DNA from: Asticcacaulis taihuensis
Lineage (GTDB): Bacteria > Pseudomonadota > Alphaproteobacteria > Caulobacterales > Caulobacteraceae
NCBI RefSeq assembly: GCF_900100255.1
Contig: NZ_FMTS01000001.1
Span: 620,001-684,000 of the forward strand
Reading direction: 5' to 3'
DNA: 64,000 bases
Part shown: piece after piece, positions 46,212 through 53,521 of the stretch
Numbering within the stretch: position 1 is the first letter of the stretch
Layout: every line of letters starts with the position of its first letter
Notes under the pieces: generated by a model
Told to the model about the DNA's origin: nothing
Seen by the model: the letters and a program-made list of their open reading frames with translations, nothing else
Databases searched by the model: none
Translations under genes and position numbers: made by a program

Positions 46212-48017
46212 TTATACGTCGCCCCGCGGCAAAAGGCGTCGCGGATCGAGCAAATTTTTTACCGCGCGCGGCAGGGCGGACGGTACGCCGATAATCTGAT
46301 TTAGCAAGGCCCTGGCCAGCAAAGGCGCCAGGCAGAACCCACGCGCACCCAGACCGGTCAACAGATAAACGCCTTCATCGACCGCGCCAACAACCGGCAG
46401 ATAGTCGCGCGTCATGACCCGAATGGAGGCGCGGGAGTGGAACGGACCGGCGGCGACACGGGCAGCGCGCTCAGGCATGGCCCTGGCGAGGCTGTCAAGA
46501 TTACGCGCACGATCGGCTTCCCGCACATCGACTCCTCGGTCTTCGCGTTCGTGGGTGGCACCGAAGAGGAAGCCATCCGCCAGCGGAATGGCATAGCCGC
46601 CCCAACTCGTGGCGCTTTGCAGGGGCACTGTGTCAGATACAATTTCGACCTGCCCGCGTACCGGCCGCAGATCATAGCGGGCCCGGTAATCCGCCAGATC
46701 AAAAATGCCATCTCCGCAAGCGAAAATGATCGCATCATACCCGGCATGAACCGAACCCGATGAGGTTTCAACTTGCCATCCCGCCTCTGTCAGTTTGTGG
46801 CCGGTGATACATGCCTGTATGCTGTTTTTCGATCCCCGAAGCACCGACAGGATATCAACAGGCCTGACCCACAAGGCCGTGTTGAGACCTATGCCCGAAG
46901 CCTGCGGTATATCCGCCACCTCTCCCGCAGCAAACAGGCTCAGGTCGCCTTCGGCGAAACCGGATTGCCGGACAATCCGTTCAAAGCGCGAGACGTCCTT
47001 CGGCGTGGCTTCGCATTGCCATACGCCCTCCCCCAAAATGGCCTGCGGGCACAATTGCCGGTAAAGCGCCGTGGCGTAGGCGAAAGCATCGGCGAAAAGC
47101 GCCGATATGTCATTGTCACCGGCATCGAGGCGCGGCGTGACAAGCGCGGCAGCATTACCGGAAGCGCCAGCGCCAACGCTCTCGACCTCGAAAAGATCGA
47201 CCTCCAGCCCCAGATGCCGCGCTTCATGAACCAGGGCGCATCCGGCAATACCGGCGCCGACAACCGCCAGCTTTTTCGGACGCGAGGCCGCAGGTGATGT
47301 TTTGCCGGCGCGCACCACCTCCAGGCGTTCCCGCTTGCGTCCGAAACCAGGACGCTTCTCAACGGTGAAACCGGCTGCCTGAAGCCCGCGCCGCACTAAG
47401 CCCGCCACGGTAAAGGTGGCCAGGCGCGCACCGCCCTTTGTGCGGTCGGCGACCAACGCGAAGACATCGTCCGCCCACATGTCGGGATTGAGCGCCGGCG
47501 AAAAGCCATCGAGAAAGACCGCATCGGCCCTGCCCTCCCAGGCCGTCAGGGCGGCGCGGACATCCATCAGCCCAAGCGTCAGGCTGACGCCCCACTCGGG
47601 AAAATCCATATAGTGAAAGCCGCGCCGGGCCCTTTTTTCACTTTTTTGGGGCCATTGCGCCAGCAGGGCATCCGCAAAAGGCGTCAGTTCGGGCCACGCC
47701 GCCAGGGCCTTGCCGGCATTGGTGGCGCTCACCAAGAAGCCCTCGATGGAAAAGATGTGCAGATGGCTGCCGGTTGGCCGCGTTTCGGCCCATAGCGCCA
47801 TGACGGCGGCGATATTCAACCCTGTACCGAAGCCCAGTTCGAGCAGGGTAAAGTCACTTCGACCGGCCCAGACATCCGGCATATGACAGCCCGCCAGAAA
47901 AACGGCGCGGGATTCACTCAGGCCATCCTGGAGCGAATAATAGATGTCACCGAAACGGCCAGACCGCGGCGCGCCGTCCTCGGCGAAATAGAGTTCGGGA
48001 TCGTTAGAGGCAGTCAT
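46212..48017 (-). CDS. mnmC: MnmC, bifunctional tRNA mnm5s2U biosynthesis enzyme
   Basis: 601 residues, a natural fusion. The N-terminal SAM methyltransferase half has TLLELGFGTGLNIAAVMALW (about residues 55-75) and FLDGFSPALNPDMW, as in MnmC(m). The C-terminal FAD-dependent oxidoreductase half begins with LAVVGAGIAGCALVHEARHLG (about 250) and ends YLLTGLGARGFCLAPLLARAL. It converts cmnm5s2U to mnm5s2U at the tRNA wobble base. The ATG at 48017 gives MTASNDPELYF; an in-frame start upstream is unlikely. Confidence 0.93.
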   Translation of the reverse strand: MTASNDPELYFAEDGAPRSGRFGDIYYSLQDGLSESRAVFLAGCHMPDVWAGRSDFTLLELGFGTGLNIAAVMALWAETRPTGSHLHIFSIEGFLVSATNAGKALAAWPELTPFADALLAQWPQKSEKRARRGFHYMDFPEWGVSLTLGLMDVRAALTAWEGRADAVFLDGFSPALNPDMWADDVFALVADRTKGGARLATFTVAGLVRRGLQAAGFTVEKRPGFGRKRERLEVVRAGKTSPAASRPKKLAVVGAGIAGCALVHEARHLGLEVDLFEVESVGAGASGNAAALVTPRLDAGDNDISALFADAFAYATALYRQLCPQAILGEGVWQCEATPKDVSRFERIVRQSGFAEGDLSLFAAGEVADIPQASGIGLNTALWVRPVDILSVLRGSKNSIQACITGHKLTEAGWQVETSSGSVHAGYDAIIFACGDGIFDLADYRARYDLRPVRGQVEIVSDTVPLQSATSWGGYAIPLADGFLFGATHEREDRGVDVREADRARNLDSLARAMPERAARVAAGPFHSRASIRVMTRDYLPVVGAVDEGVYLLTGLGARGFCLAPLLARALLNQIIGVPSALPRAVKNLLDPRRLLPRGDV

Positions 48018-48038
48018 GCCCACTTCTAGCGCAGGCAA

Positions 48039-48069
48039 TAAAAAAGGGCCACCCAAAGGCGACCCTTTT
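48039..48069 (-). terminator. Rho-independent terminator after the tandem small lipoproteins
   Basis: On the minus strand, AAAAGGGTCGCC / GGCCCTTTTTT with an intervening TTTGGGT loop, ending in a T run. It lies 27 bases after the 61-residue lipoprotein stop and before mnmC. Confidence 0.6.
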
Positions 48070-48095
48070 CACATCAAATGCCCGAAGGCGAATGA

Positions 48096-48281
48096 TTAGG
48101 AAGAAACGGCTTCCGAAGCGGCTTCCGAAGCCGGAGCCATTTCCGAAACGGCAGCGTCCGAAACGGCGGCTTCCGAAGAAGCGGCTTCTTCGGTCGGGGC
48201 CTTCGGGGTGCAGGCGGCGACGGACAGAGCAGCGCCGGCAACGGCAGCGATCAGAGCGATACGAACGATCTTGGAGGTCAT
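48096..48281 (-). CDS. Small Ala/Ser/Glu-rich lipoprotein (61 aa)
   Basis: 61 residues. Signal MTSKIVRIALIAAVAGAALSVAAC (lipobox VAAC, Cys24) followed by a short mature part made of Glu, Ala and Ser (EEAASSEAAVSDAAVSE ...). The signal is almost identical to that of the next gene upstream, so the two are tandem duplicates. The mature part has no fold to recognise; it may coat the envelope or be a matrix or stress peptide. Entericidin-like in size only. Confidence 0.6.
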   Translation of the reverse strand: MTSKIVRIALIAAVAGAALSVAACTPKAPTEEAASSEAAVSDAAVSEMAPASEAASEAVSS

Positions 48282-48369
48282 GGATCAATTCCCTTTGATA
48301 GTTTGAAGGTGCAGGACCATTCCTGAACCTATTGCCGGGAGTGTTGCGCACTCCTGGCAAATCTTGTGA

Positions 48370-48585
48370 TTAGTGCGAAGCCGAAGCTTCGGCAGCGGCG
48401 GGCGAAGCGGCGACGGCGGCATCAACGGCAGCCGACGAATCGGTGGCGTCGGCCGGAGCGGCTTCAGGCGCCATTTCCGAGGCGGGGATTTCTTCAGTAG
48501 CGGCGGGCTTCTGGCAGGCGGCAACCGACAGGGCGGCGACGGCAGCAGCGGCAACCAGGGCGGTACGAACGATCTTGGAGGTCAT
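48370..48585 (-). CDS. Small Ala/Ser/Glu-rich lipoprotein (71 aa)
   Basis: 71 residues. Signal MTSKIVRTALVAAAAVAALSVAAC, then a low-complexity Ala/Pro/Ser/Glu mature part (ATEEIPASEMAPEAAPADAT...). It shares MTSKIVR.AL.AA...ALSVAAC and the MAP-EA motif with the 61-residue paralogue 88 bases downstream. The order and similarity show a recent tandem duplication with faster drift in the mature part. Role unknown. Confidence 0.6.
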   Translation of the reverse strand: MTSKIVRTALVAAAAVAALSVAACQKPAATEEIPASEMAPEAAPADATDSSAAVDAAVAASPAAAEASASH

Positions 48586-48761
48586 GCGATCAGATCCTAT
48601 TTCCTAAAATAGAGCGCCAGGAGCTGACACCCAGGCCCGAGCCTTTTCATACCTATTTTGACCGAGTCCCGCAAGAGTTTATTTCACAAAACTGTGATCA
48701 CCTCTGCAACTAAATGCATCTTTTTCATCGAAAATGAGGTATTTTTGGCGAAAAACGACCA

Positions 48762-48779
48762 CGTTAATCAGTATTAACG
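48762..48779. promoter_or_regulatory. CGTTAAT palindrome between motA and the small lipoproteins
   Basis: CGTTAAT-CAGT-ATTAACG: perfect 7-base arms. It lies 84 bases after the end of motA and 177 bases before the start of the 71-residue lipoprotein. The TTAA tetramers are 6 apart, not 7, so it is not a standard CtrA box. The rest of the 277-base gap (48586-48862) shows nothing else I can support. Confidence 0.4.
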
Positions 48780-48862
48780 GAGAAACTGGCCAAAAAACGT
48801 GATCATAATGCGGCGAATCATACGGATCGAACAATATCCGCATTGCCTGTTGATGAAGTTGG

Positions 48863-49741
48863 TCAGGCAGCCGCCCCTTCTGCCGGGATATTGTTGAGTG
48901 CCTCTTCCATTTCCAGGAAGCTTGGCTGCAGCGGAGACGGAATACTGCCGCGGCCGATTTCCACCGATATCTGCGCCGCATTGCCATGCAGGTGCGCCAC
49001 CAGGACGGACTGGATAATCTTGTAGAAAGCTGAATCTTCCTCAATCACGCCGCTCATGCGGGCGGCGAACGGTCCGACCAGGCCATAAGACAAAAGGATG
49101 CCGAGGAAGGTTCCGACCAGCGCGCCGCCGATCATGGAGCCGAGAATTTCCGGCGGCTCGGTGATCGAGCCCATGGTCTTGACCACCCCCAGAACGGCCG
49201 CGACGATACCCAGCGCCGGCAAGGCGTCAGACAGGGACTGCATGGCGTGGGCCGGATGCAGGGCCTCGTGATGGTGCTTTTCAAGCTGCTTTTCCATGGC
49301 GTCCTCGACCTGATGCGGGTCTTCAAGGTTCATGGTCATCATACGCAACGTATCGCAGATGAAATCCGTAGCGAAGTGATCCTTAACGATCTTGGGAAAG
49401 CGGTTGAAAATCGTCGAGTCATGCGGCTTTTCGATATGGCTTTCCAGCGCGATGACGCCTTTCGACTTCATGGTCTTGGTCAGCAGGAACAGCAGGGACA
49501 ACAGATCGCGGTAGTCGCTGGCCTTCCATTTCGTGCCGCCGAACACCTTTCCCATGCCGCCGCCCATGCCCTTCAGGGTGGTGACACTGTTGGAAATCAG
49601 CGTGGCGCCGATGGCGGCGCCGCCAATGGCCATCAGTTCGTGCGGCAGGGCGTGGAGAATCGGCGCCATATTGCCGCCGGAAATGATGTAGCTGCCGAAC
49701 ACCATGGCGAACAGGCAGACAATACCGATAATCTGAAACAT
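48863..49741 (-). CDS. motA: MotA, flagellar motor stator subunit
   Basis: 292 residues. The four-helix MotA layout: helix 1 IGIVCLFAMVFGSYIISG, helix 2 ELMAIGGAAIGATLISN, the cytoplasmic domain with charged residues that meet FliG, and helices 3-4 at SDALPALGIVAAVLGVVKTMG and IGGALVGTFLGILLSYGLVG. The conserved Pro of PALGIVAAV is present. With MotB it forms the proton channel that drives rotation. MotB is not next to it, as is common in Caulobacterales. A CtrA-like box precedes it. Confidence 0.94.
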   Translation of the reverse strand: MFQIIGIVCLFAMVFGSYIISGGNMAPILHALPHELMAIGGAAIGATLISNSVTTLKGMGGGMGKVFGGTKWKASDYRDLLSLLFLLTKTMKSKGVIALESHIEKPHDSTIFNRFPKIVKDHFATDFICDTLRMMTMNLEDPHQVEDAMEKQLEKHHHEALHPAHAMQSLSDALPALGIVAAVLGVVKTMGSITEPPEILGSMIGGALVGTFLGILLSYGLVGPFAARMSGVIEEDSAFYKIIQSVLVAHLHGNAAQISVEIGRGSIPSPLQPSFLEMEEALNNIPAEGAAA

Positions 49742-49793
49742 TTAGAGGAACACCCAGCGACTCGTTTATAAGCCTGACTATGGTGACCAATTC

Positions 49794-49810
49794 TTAAAGG
49801 GGCGTTAGCC
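49794..49810 (+). promoter_or_regulatory. CtrA-like box upstream of motA
   Basis: TTAA-N7-TTAGCC, one base from TTAA-N7-TTAACC, 53 bases before the motA start. Flagellar genes are frequent CtrA targets, but a box with one mismatch is weak on its own. Confidence 0.35.
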
Positions 49811-49844
49811 ATTAACCGCGTTTTTTAACTTTTCGCGTGCCAGG

Positions 49845-51173
49845 TTACCGGGTTTCAGCCACGCCACCGGTCATGACGACGAACTGGTTGGCCAGGTCGA
49901 AGCTGAGATAGCCGTCCGCCGTCAGGTGGTTGGCCCTTTGCCACTCCCGAATGGCGCTGCGGGTGCCGACACCGATCACGCCGTCGATCACGCCCGGATC
50001 GAAGCCGGCGGCCTTGAGCGCTTCCTGCGATTTGAGGCGCTGGTTGAGGCTGAGTGGCTGTTCGACCGGCCACGGCGTCACCGGTCCAGGCTTGCCGGCA
50101 ATGCCATCGGCCAGGAAACCGACCGCCAGGGCATAGGCGGTTGAATTATTGTATTTGCGGATAACATAATGGTTGGGCAGCGCCAGGTAGGCCGGCCCCT
50201 TCGCCCCCGAAGGCAGGAGAATGGTCGAGCTTTCGTTCATTTCGGCCGGTTTCCAGTAGCCCCCATCAGCACGCTTGACACCAAGCGCCGCCCATTCGGT
50301 CGGTGTCTTTTTCGCCGTTTCGGCCAGATAGTAGTCAAACCCGACCGGCAGCATGACCTCGACGGCCCATTCTTCGTCAGGTTTCCAGCCGGCCTTGGCC
50401 AGCAGGTTTGCCGATGAGGCCAAGGCGTCGGAATCCGACCCCCAGATATCGACCTTGCCGTCATGATCACCGTCAACGCCCAGGGTCAGATAATTGTCCG
50501 GCAGGAACTGGGTTTGTCCCATCGCGCCGGCCCAAGAACCTTTCAGCGTGTCACGGCTGATGCCGGAATCGCGCAGGATTTTCAGGCAGGCGATCAGTTC
50601 GCTTTCCGCCCAGTCGCGGCGGCGGCCGTTATAGGCCAGCGTCGCCAGCGCCGAGACCACATCTATATTGCCTTGTACGCGGCCGAGATCGCTTTCCATG
50701 GTCCAGATGCCGCCCAGCACTTCAGCCGGCACGCCGGACGTGCGCACGATTTCCGGCACGTTGGGGTTGGCATCCAGCCGCGCACGGGCGGCGGCGAAGC
50801 GGGAATCTGTCACGGCCTGGCGGATATAGGAACTGGCCGGCTTGGAAAACTCAGGCTGCTGCGAATCGGACGAGGTCACGCTGGCCTGGGGCGTGACATT
50901 GCTCAGAACCTGCGCCGTGAACAGAGGATCGAACCCCTGTCCGGCCGCCTTGGTTATGAAACTCTGCTTCCAGTCATCAAAAGTCGCATTGGCCGGCAGG
51001 GGCGCTGTCGGGGCGGGCACAGGTGCGGGCGTGGCTGCCTCACTGGCGGAGGGAGACGATGAGGCACTGGAGGCTGCCAGCGGTGGCGGCGTAACGGGCG
51101 TCGGCTCGGGTTGCGGCGTGGCTGTGCTGCACGCGGTCAGAATGGCGAACAGGCTGATGTAACGTAACCGCAT
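49845..51173 (-). CDS. MltB-type lytic murein transglycosylase lipoprotein
   Basis: 442 residues. Lipoprotein signal with ILTAC (Cys15), a Pro/Ala/Ser-rich linker to about residue 60, then the SLT2/MltB domain: SGVPAEVLGGIWTMESDLG with the catalytic Glu, GAMGQTQFLPDNYL and SDALASSANLLAKAGW. A C-terminal peptidoglycan-binding module is at about residues 375-435 (AAGFDPGVIDGVIGVGTRSAIREWQ). It cleaves glycan strands with formation of 1,6-anhydro-MurNAc. It lies upstream of motA on the same strand, 103 bases apart. Confidence 0.92.
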   Translation of the reverse strand: MRLRYISLFAILTACSTATPQPEPTPVTPPPLAASSASSSPSASEAATPAPVPAPTAPLPANATFDDWKQSFITKAAGQGFDPLFTAQVLSNVTPQASVTSSDSQQPEFSKPASSYIRQAVTDSRFAAARARLDANPNVPEIVRTSGVPAEVLGGIWTMESDLGRVQGNIDVVSALATLAYNGRRRDWAESELIACLKILRDSGISRDTLKGSWAGAMGQTQFLPDNYLTLGVDGDHDGKVDIWGSDSDALASSANLLAKAGWKPDEEWAVEVMLPVGFDYYLAETAKKTPTEWAALGVKRADGGYWKPAEMNESSTILLPSGAKGPAYLALPNHYVIRKYNNSTAYALAVGFLADGIAGKPGPVTPWPVEQPLSLNQRLKSQEALKAAGFDPGVIDGVIGVGTRSAIREWQRANHLTADGYLSFDLANQFVVMTGGVAETR

Positions 51174-51302
51174 AGCATTTCCTCAACTTCCTGGATGGCC
51201 AGCTAACCTCATTGCGTCCGGCTTTCCAAGCCCTTAAAAACCTCACTTTGTTGTCAGAATGATGTGAGGGACCGGAAATTACCCGATTTCGGCAAATCAC
51301 CG

Positions 51303-51331
51303 TTGACAATTCCGGGCCTCTCCCCTAGATA
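51303..51331 (+). promoter_or_regulatory. Sigma-70-type promoter of rpmJ
   Basis: TTGACA (51303-51308), 17-base spacer, TAGATA (51326-51331). A perfect -35 with good spacing. Transcription should begin near 51338, which gives an 87-base 5' leader before the rpmJ ATG. The remaining part of the 251-base gap to the transglycosylase gene holds nothing else I can support. Confidence 0.75.
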
Positions 51332-51424
51332 CCCGCCCTCTAACGAAGTTGGCCAAGCGCGCGACCCGGTTGTGCTGCCCTGTTCCCGCTTCTTCGCAGC
51401 TATTTTAAGATCAGGTGAAAACCA

Positions 51425-51550
51425 ATGAAAGTCCGCAGCTCGCTCAAGTCGCTCAAGGGTCGTCACCGCGATTGCAAGATCGTGCGCCGCAAGGGCATTG
51501 TCTATGTCATCAACAAGACCGATCCGCGCTTCAAGGCCAAGCAAGGCTAA
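51425..51550 (+). CDS. rpmJ: Ribosomal protein bL36
   Basis: 41 residues: [22 protein letters not shown] then [16 protein letters not shown]. This is the zinc-free (C-minus) form of bL36, with the usual KVR-SLKSL and [13 protein letters not shown] motifs; only one cysteine remains (HRDCKIV). It is too short to be picked by length filters. A sigma-70-type promoter lies upstream and a terminator downstream, so it is a single-gene unit. Confidence 0.95.
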   Translation: MKVRSSLKSLKGRHRDCKIVRRKGIVYVINKTDPRFKAKQG

Positions 51551-51578
51551 CCACGCCTCTGCCCAGACGCATATGAAT

Positions 51579-51610
51579 AACGCTTAAGGCGCAGGCTTTA
51601 AGCGTTTTTT
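51579..51610 (+). terminator. Rho-independent terminator of rpmJ
   Basis: AACGCTTAA / TTTAAGCGTT stem with an inner GGC..GCC, followed by TTTTTT. It begins 29 bases after the rpmJ stop. Confidence 0.85.
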
Positions 51611-51668
51611 CGTGTCTGGCACTTGCCTTTAATCCACAGGTCATCGGGACTTATCCTCAAGGCGACCG

Positions 51669-51697
51669 TTGAGAAGCTGATTCGCAACCGCTATGGT
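51669..51697 (+). promoter_or_regulatory. gapR promoter with a GANTC site in the spacer
   Basis: TTGAGA (51669-51674), 17-base spacer, TATGGT (51692-51697). GATTC at 51679-51683 lies inside the spacer; GANTC is the CcrM methylation site, and GcrA-controlled promoters of Caulobacter carry it near the -35/-10. The predicted start is about 51704, 24 bases before the gapR ATG. Confidence 0.6.
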
Positions 51698-51727
51698 TAA
51701 ACGAACCGCTTTTACAGGATATCCGCC

Positions 51728-52006
51728 ATGGCCGACGACGCCCCCCTCTCCTTCTCCTCCGACGACGTCATTTCCGGCGCCGCCCAAACCCGTCTGCGCA
51801 CCATCATTGAGCGCATCGAACGCCTTGAAGAAGACAAGGCTGGCATCATGGGCGACATCAAGGAAGTCTATGACGAAGCCAAGGGCGAAGGCTTCGATGT
51901 CAAGATCCTGCGCAAGGTCGTTTCCCTGCGCAAGAAGGACAAGGTGAAGCGCGATGAGGAGGAAACCATCCTCGACCTGTACCTGACCGCTATCGGCGAC
52001 CGCTAA
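51728..52006 (+). CDS. gapR: GapR, AT-rich/overtwisted-DNA-binding nucleoid protein (DUF2312)
   Basis: 92 residues. After a short disordered start (about 15 residues), [49 protein letters not shown] is the highly conserved DUF2312/GapR sequence: a coiled-coil helix pair and Lys/Arg residues that ring the DNA. In Caulobacter the tetrameric GapR clamps overtwisted DNA ahead of the replication fork and aids topoisomerases; it is cell-cycle important. Own promoter and strong terminator; a small conserved gene follows. Confidence 0.95.
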   Translation: MADDAPLSFSSDDVISGAAQTRLRTIIERIERLEEDKAGIMGDIKEVYDEAKGEGFDVKILRKVVSLRKKDKVKRDEEETILDLYLTAIGDR

Positions 52007-52026
52007 AACAGTTGACCTGATCTTAG

Positions 52027-52062
52027 GCCGTCCTCATGTTCAGCGCATGAGGACGGCTTTTT
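52027..52062 (+). terminator. Rho-independent terminator of gapR
   Basis: GCCGTCCTCATG (52027-52038) and CATGAGGACGGC (52046-52057): a perfect 12-bp stem with a 7-base loop, followed by five T residues. Confidence 0.93.
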
Positions 52063-52080
52063 CATGCGCGGAGGGGAATG

Positions 52081-52449
52081 ATGGCGTTTAAAACGCCCGC
52101 CAAAGGCATGAGCCGCTCCAAGGGGCTGCAAACGAAAAAGCCCCTTCAGGCCAAACCGCAATCCCCTGCCGACCAGATCAAGGCACAGAAGAAAGCCGTG
52201 CAGGCCGCCACACTCCGCGCGCTCGAAAAAGCCCGCCGTGTGGCCGCCGAACAGGGTGTCGAACTCTCCGAGTGGGAAAACGACTTCATCGACGGCGTCA
52301 CCGAACGCGTCAAAACCTATGGTCGGGCCTTCGCCGACCCCGATAAAGGCGCCATGAACGGTACGCTCTCTCTGCGCCAGGGCGTGAAACTCAGGGAAAT
52401 CCGCAAAAAAGCCCAAAAGGGCAAACAGGCTGCCCCGGAAGAGGATTAA
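52081..52449 (+). CDS. Conserved hypothetical protein next to gapR
   Basis: 122 residues, cytosolic, very basic N-terminus (KTPAKGMSRSKGLQTKKPLQ) then a helical core LRALEKARRVAAEQGVELSEWENDFIDGVTERVKTYGRAFADPDKGAMNGTLSLRQGVKLREIRKKA. No known fold that I can name. The basic tails suggest nucleic-acid contact. GAGGGG at 52071-52076 lies 4 bases before the ATG at 52081; an in-frame ATG at 52078 is the alternative. It is 75 bases behind gapR, beyond the terminator, and 5 bases ahead of the GH99-like gene. Confidence 0.55.
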   Translation: MAFKTPAKGMSRSKGLQTKKPLQAKPQSPADQIKAQKKAVQAATLRALEKARRVAAEQGVELSEWENDFIDGVTERVKTYGRAFADPDKGAMNGTLSLRQGVKLREIRKKAQKGKQAAPEED

Positions 52450-52454
52450 AACGA

Positions 52455-53468
52455 ATGATGCCCAACCGCCGCCATCTGCTTTCCGGTTTGACCGCCGCCG
52501 CCCTGTTGCCATTCCGCGCACTTGCGCAGGCCCGCCCGCGTAAGGAGCTGCTGGTCTTCTATTATGGCTGGTACGGTACCAAAGCGCATTCCGGCCAGGA
52601 TCTTCACTGGCTCAATCCCGATACAGCGCATGAACGCATTGCCGATGCGCCCAACTATCCGGTCGGCGGTCCCTATGACAGCCTCGATCCGGATGTGATT
52701 GCCCACCAGATGGCACAAATCAAGGCCGCCGGCATCACCGGCCTGATCGTCTCGTGGTGGGGCCAGACCGACCGCACCAATGACCAGTTACGACGGGTGC
52801 TCGATGCCGCCGGCGCGCAGGGGCTGAAGGTCACCGCCTATGTCGAACAGGTCGCCAGCGCCGAAGGCGTGGCCGAGGATACGCTTTATCTCTATCGCAC
52901 CTATGGGCGTCACCCCGCCTGGCTGCGCCTGGATAACAAACCGGTCATCATGTATTTCGACCGCCTGATGCAAGATATCGGCCTTGAGGGCTGGCAAAAG
53001 GCCCGCGCCCTGATCGAGAAACAGGTGCCCAATGCCATCAGTTACATCGCCACCGCCAATACACTGAAGGAAATCAAGGCGCGCAAGGGTGCTTTCGACG
53101 GGCTGCATATCTATTCTCAACAGTTCGAAGGCGCGGAGTCTCGCCTGATCCCGGCGCTATGGCGCGCCAAATACTACAGTGACTGGGTCCGGGCGCAGAA
53201 AGGCGCGAAGGTCACCACCGCCACCATCCTGCCCGGCTTCGACGACCGCCTGCAACTGGATCGCAAGGGCAAACGTCCGGTCATCAAGCGTGAGGACGGC
53301 AAGCCCTTCCGCGACCTGTGGAACGCCGCCATCGCCGCGAAACCCGACTGGATACTGATCGTGTCGTTCAACGAATGGCACGAGGCCAGCCAGATCGAGC
53401 CCTCCACTGCCTTCGGTACGCGCGAACTGGAGACCTGTCGGCAGATGAGCGCCAAATTCCTGAGGTGA
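52455..53468 (+). CDS. GH99-like (endo-alpha-mannosidase fold) exported protein
   Basis: 337 residues. A Tat-type leader (NRRHLLSGLTAAALLPFRALA) is followed by a TIM-barrel domain that begins LLVFYYGWYGTKAHSG, with ITGLIVSWWGQTDRTND, KPVIMYFDRLMQ and the end WILIVSFNEWHEASQIEPS. The last motif is the GH99/GH71-like SFNEWHEG-x-xIEPS signature, where the acidic residues are catalytic in endo-alpha-1,2-mannosidase/mannanase. The substrate is not certain, but an alpha-mannan or glucosyl-mannose is likely for the family. It lies 53 bases upstream of a sugar transporter gene. Confidence 0.75.
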   Translation: MMPNRRHLLSGLTAAALLPFRALAQARPRKELLVFYYGWYGTKAHSGQDLHWLNPDTAHERIADAPNYPVGGPYDSLDPDVIAHQMAQIKAAGITGLIVSWWGQTDRTNDQLRRVLDAAGAQGLKVTAYVEQVASAEGVAEDTLYLYRTYGRHPAWLRLDNKPVIMYFDRLMQDIGLEGWQKARALIEKQVPNAISYIATANTLKEIKARKGAFDGLHIYSQQFEGAESRLIPALWRAKYYSDWVRAQKGAKVTTATILPGFDDRLQLDRKGKRPVIKREDGKPFRDLWNAAIAAKPDWILIVSFNEWHEASQIEPSTAFGTRELETCRQMSAKFLR

Positions 53469-53521
53469 CAGGGTCGTCACCTGTGCTAAACAAACCCAAC
53501 AAATAATAAAAGTTGGGAACG

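Noticed and set aside
49812-49829. TTAA-N9-TTAA upstream of motA as a CtrA box
   Set aside because: The spacer is 9 instead of the required 7 bases.
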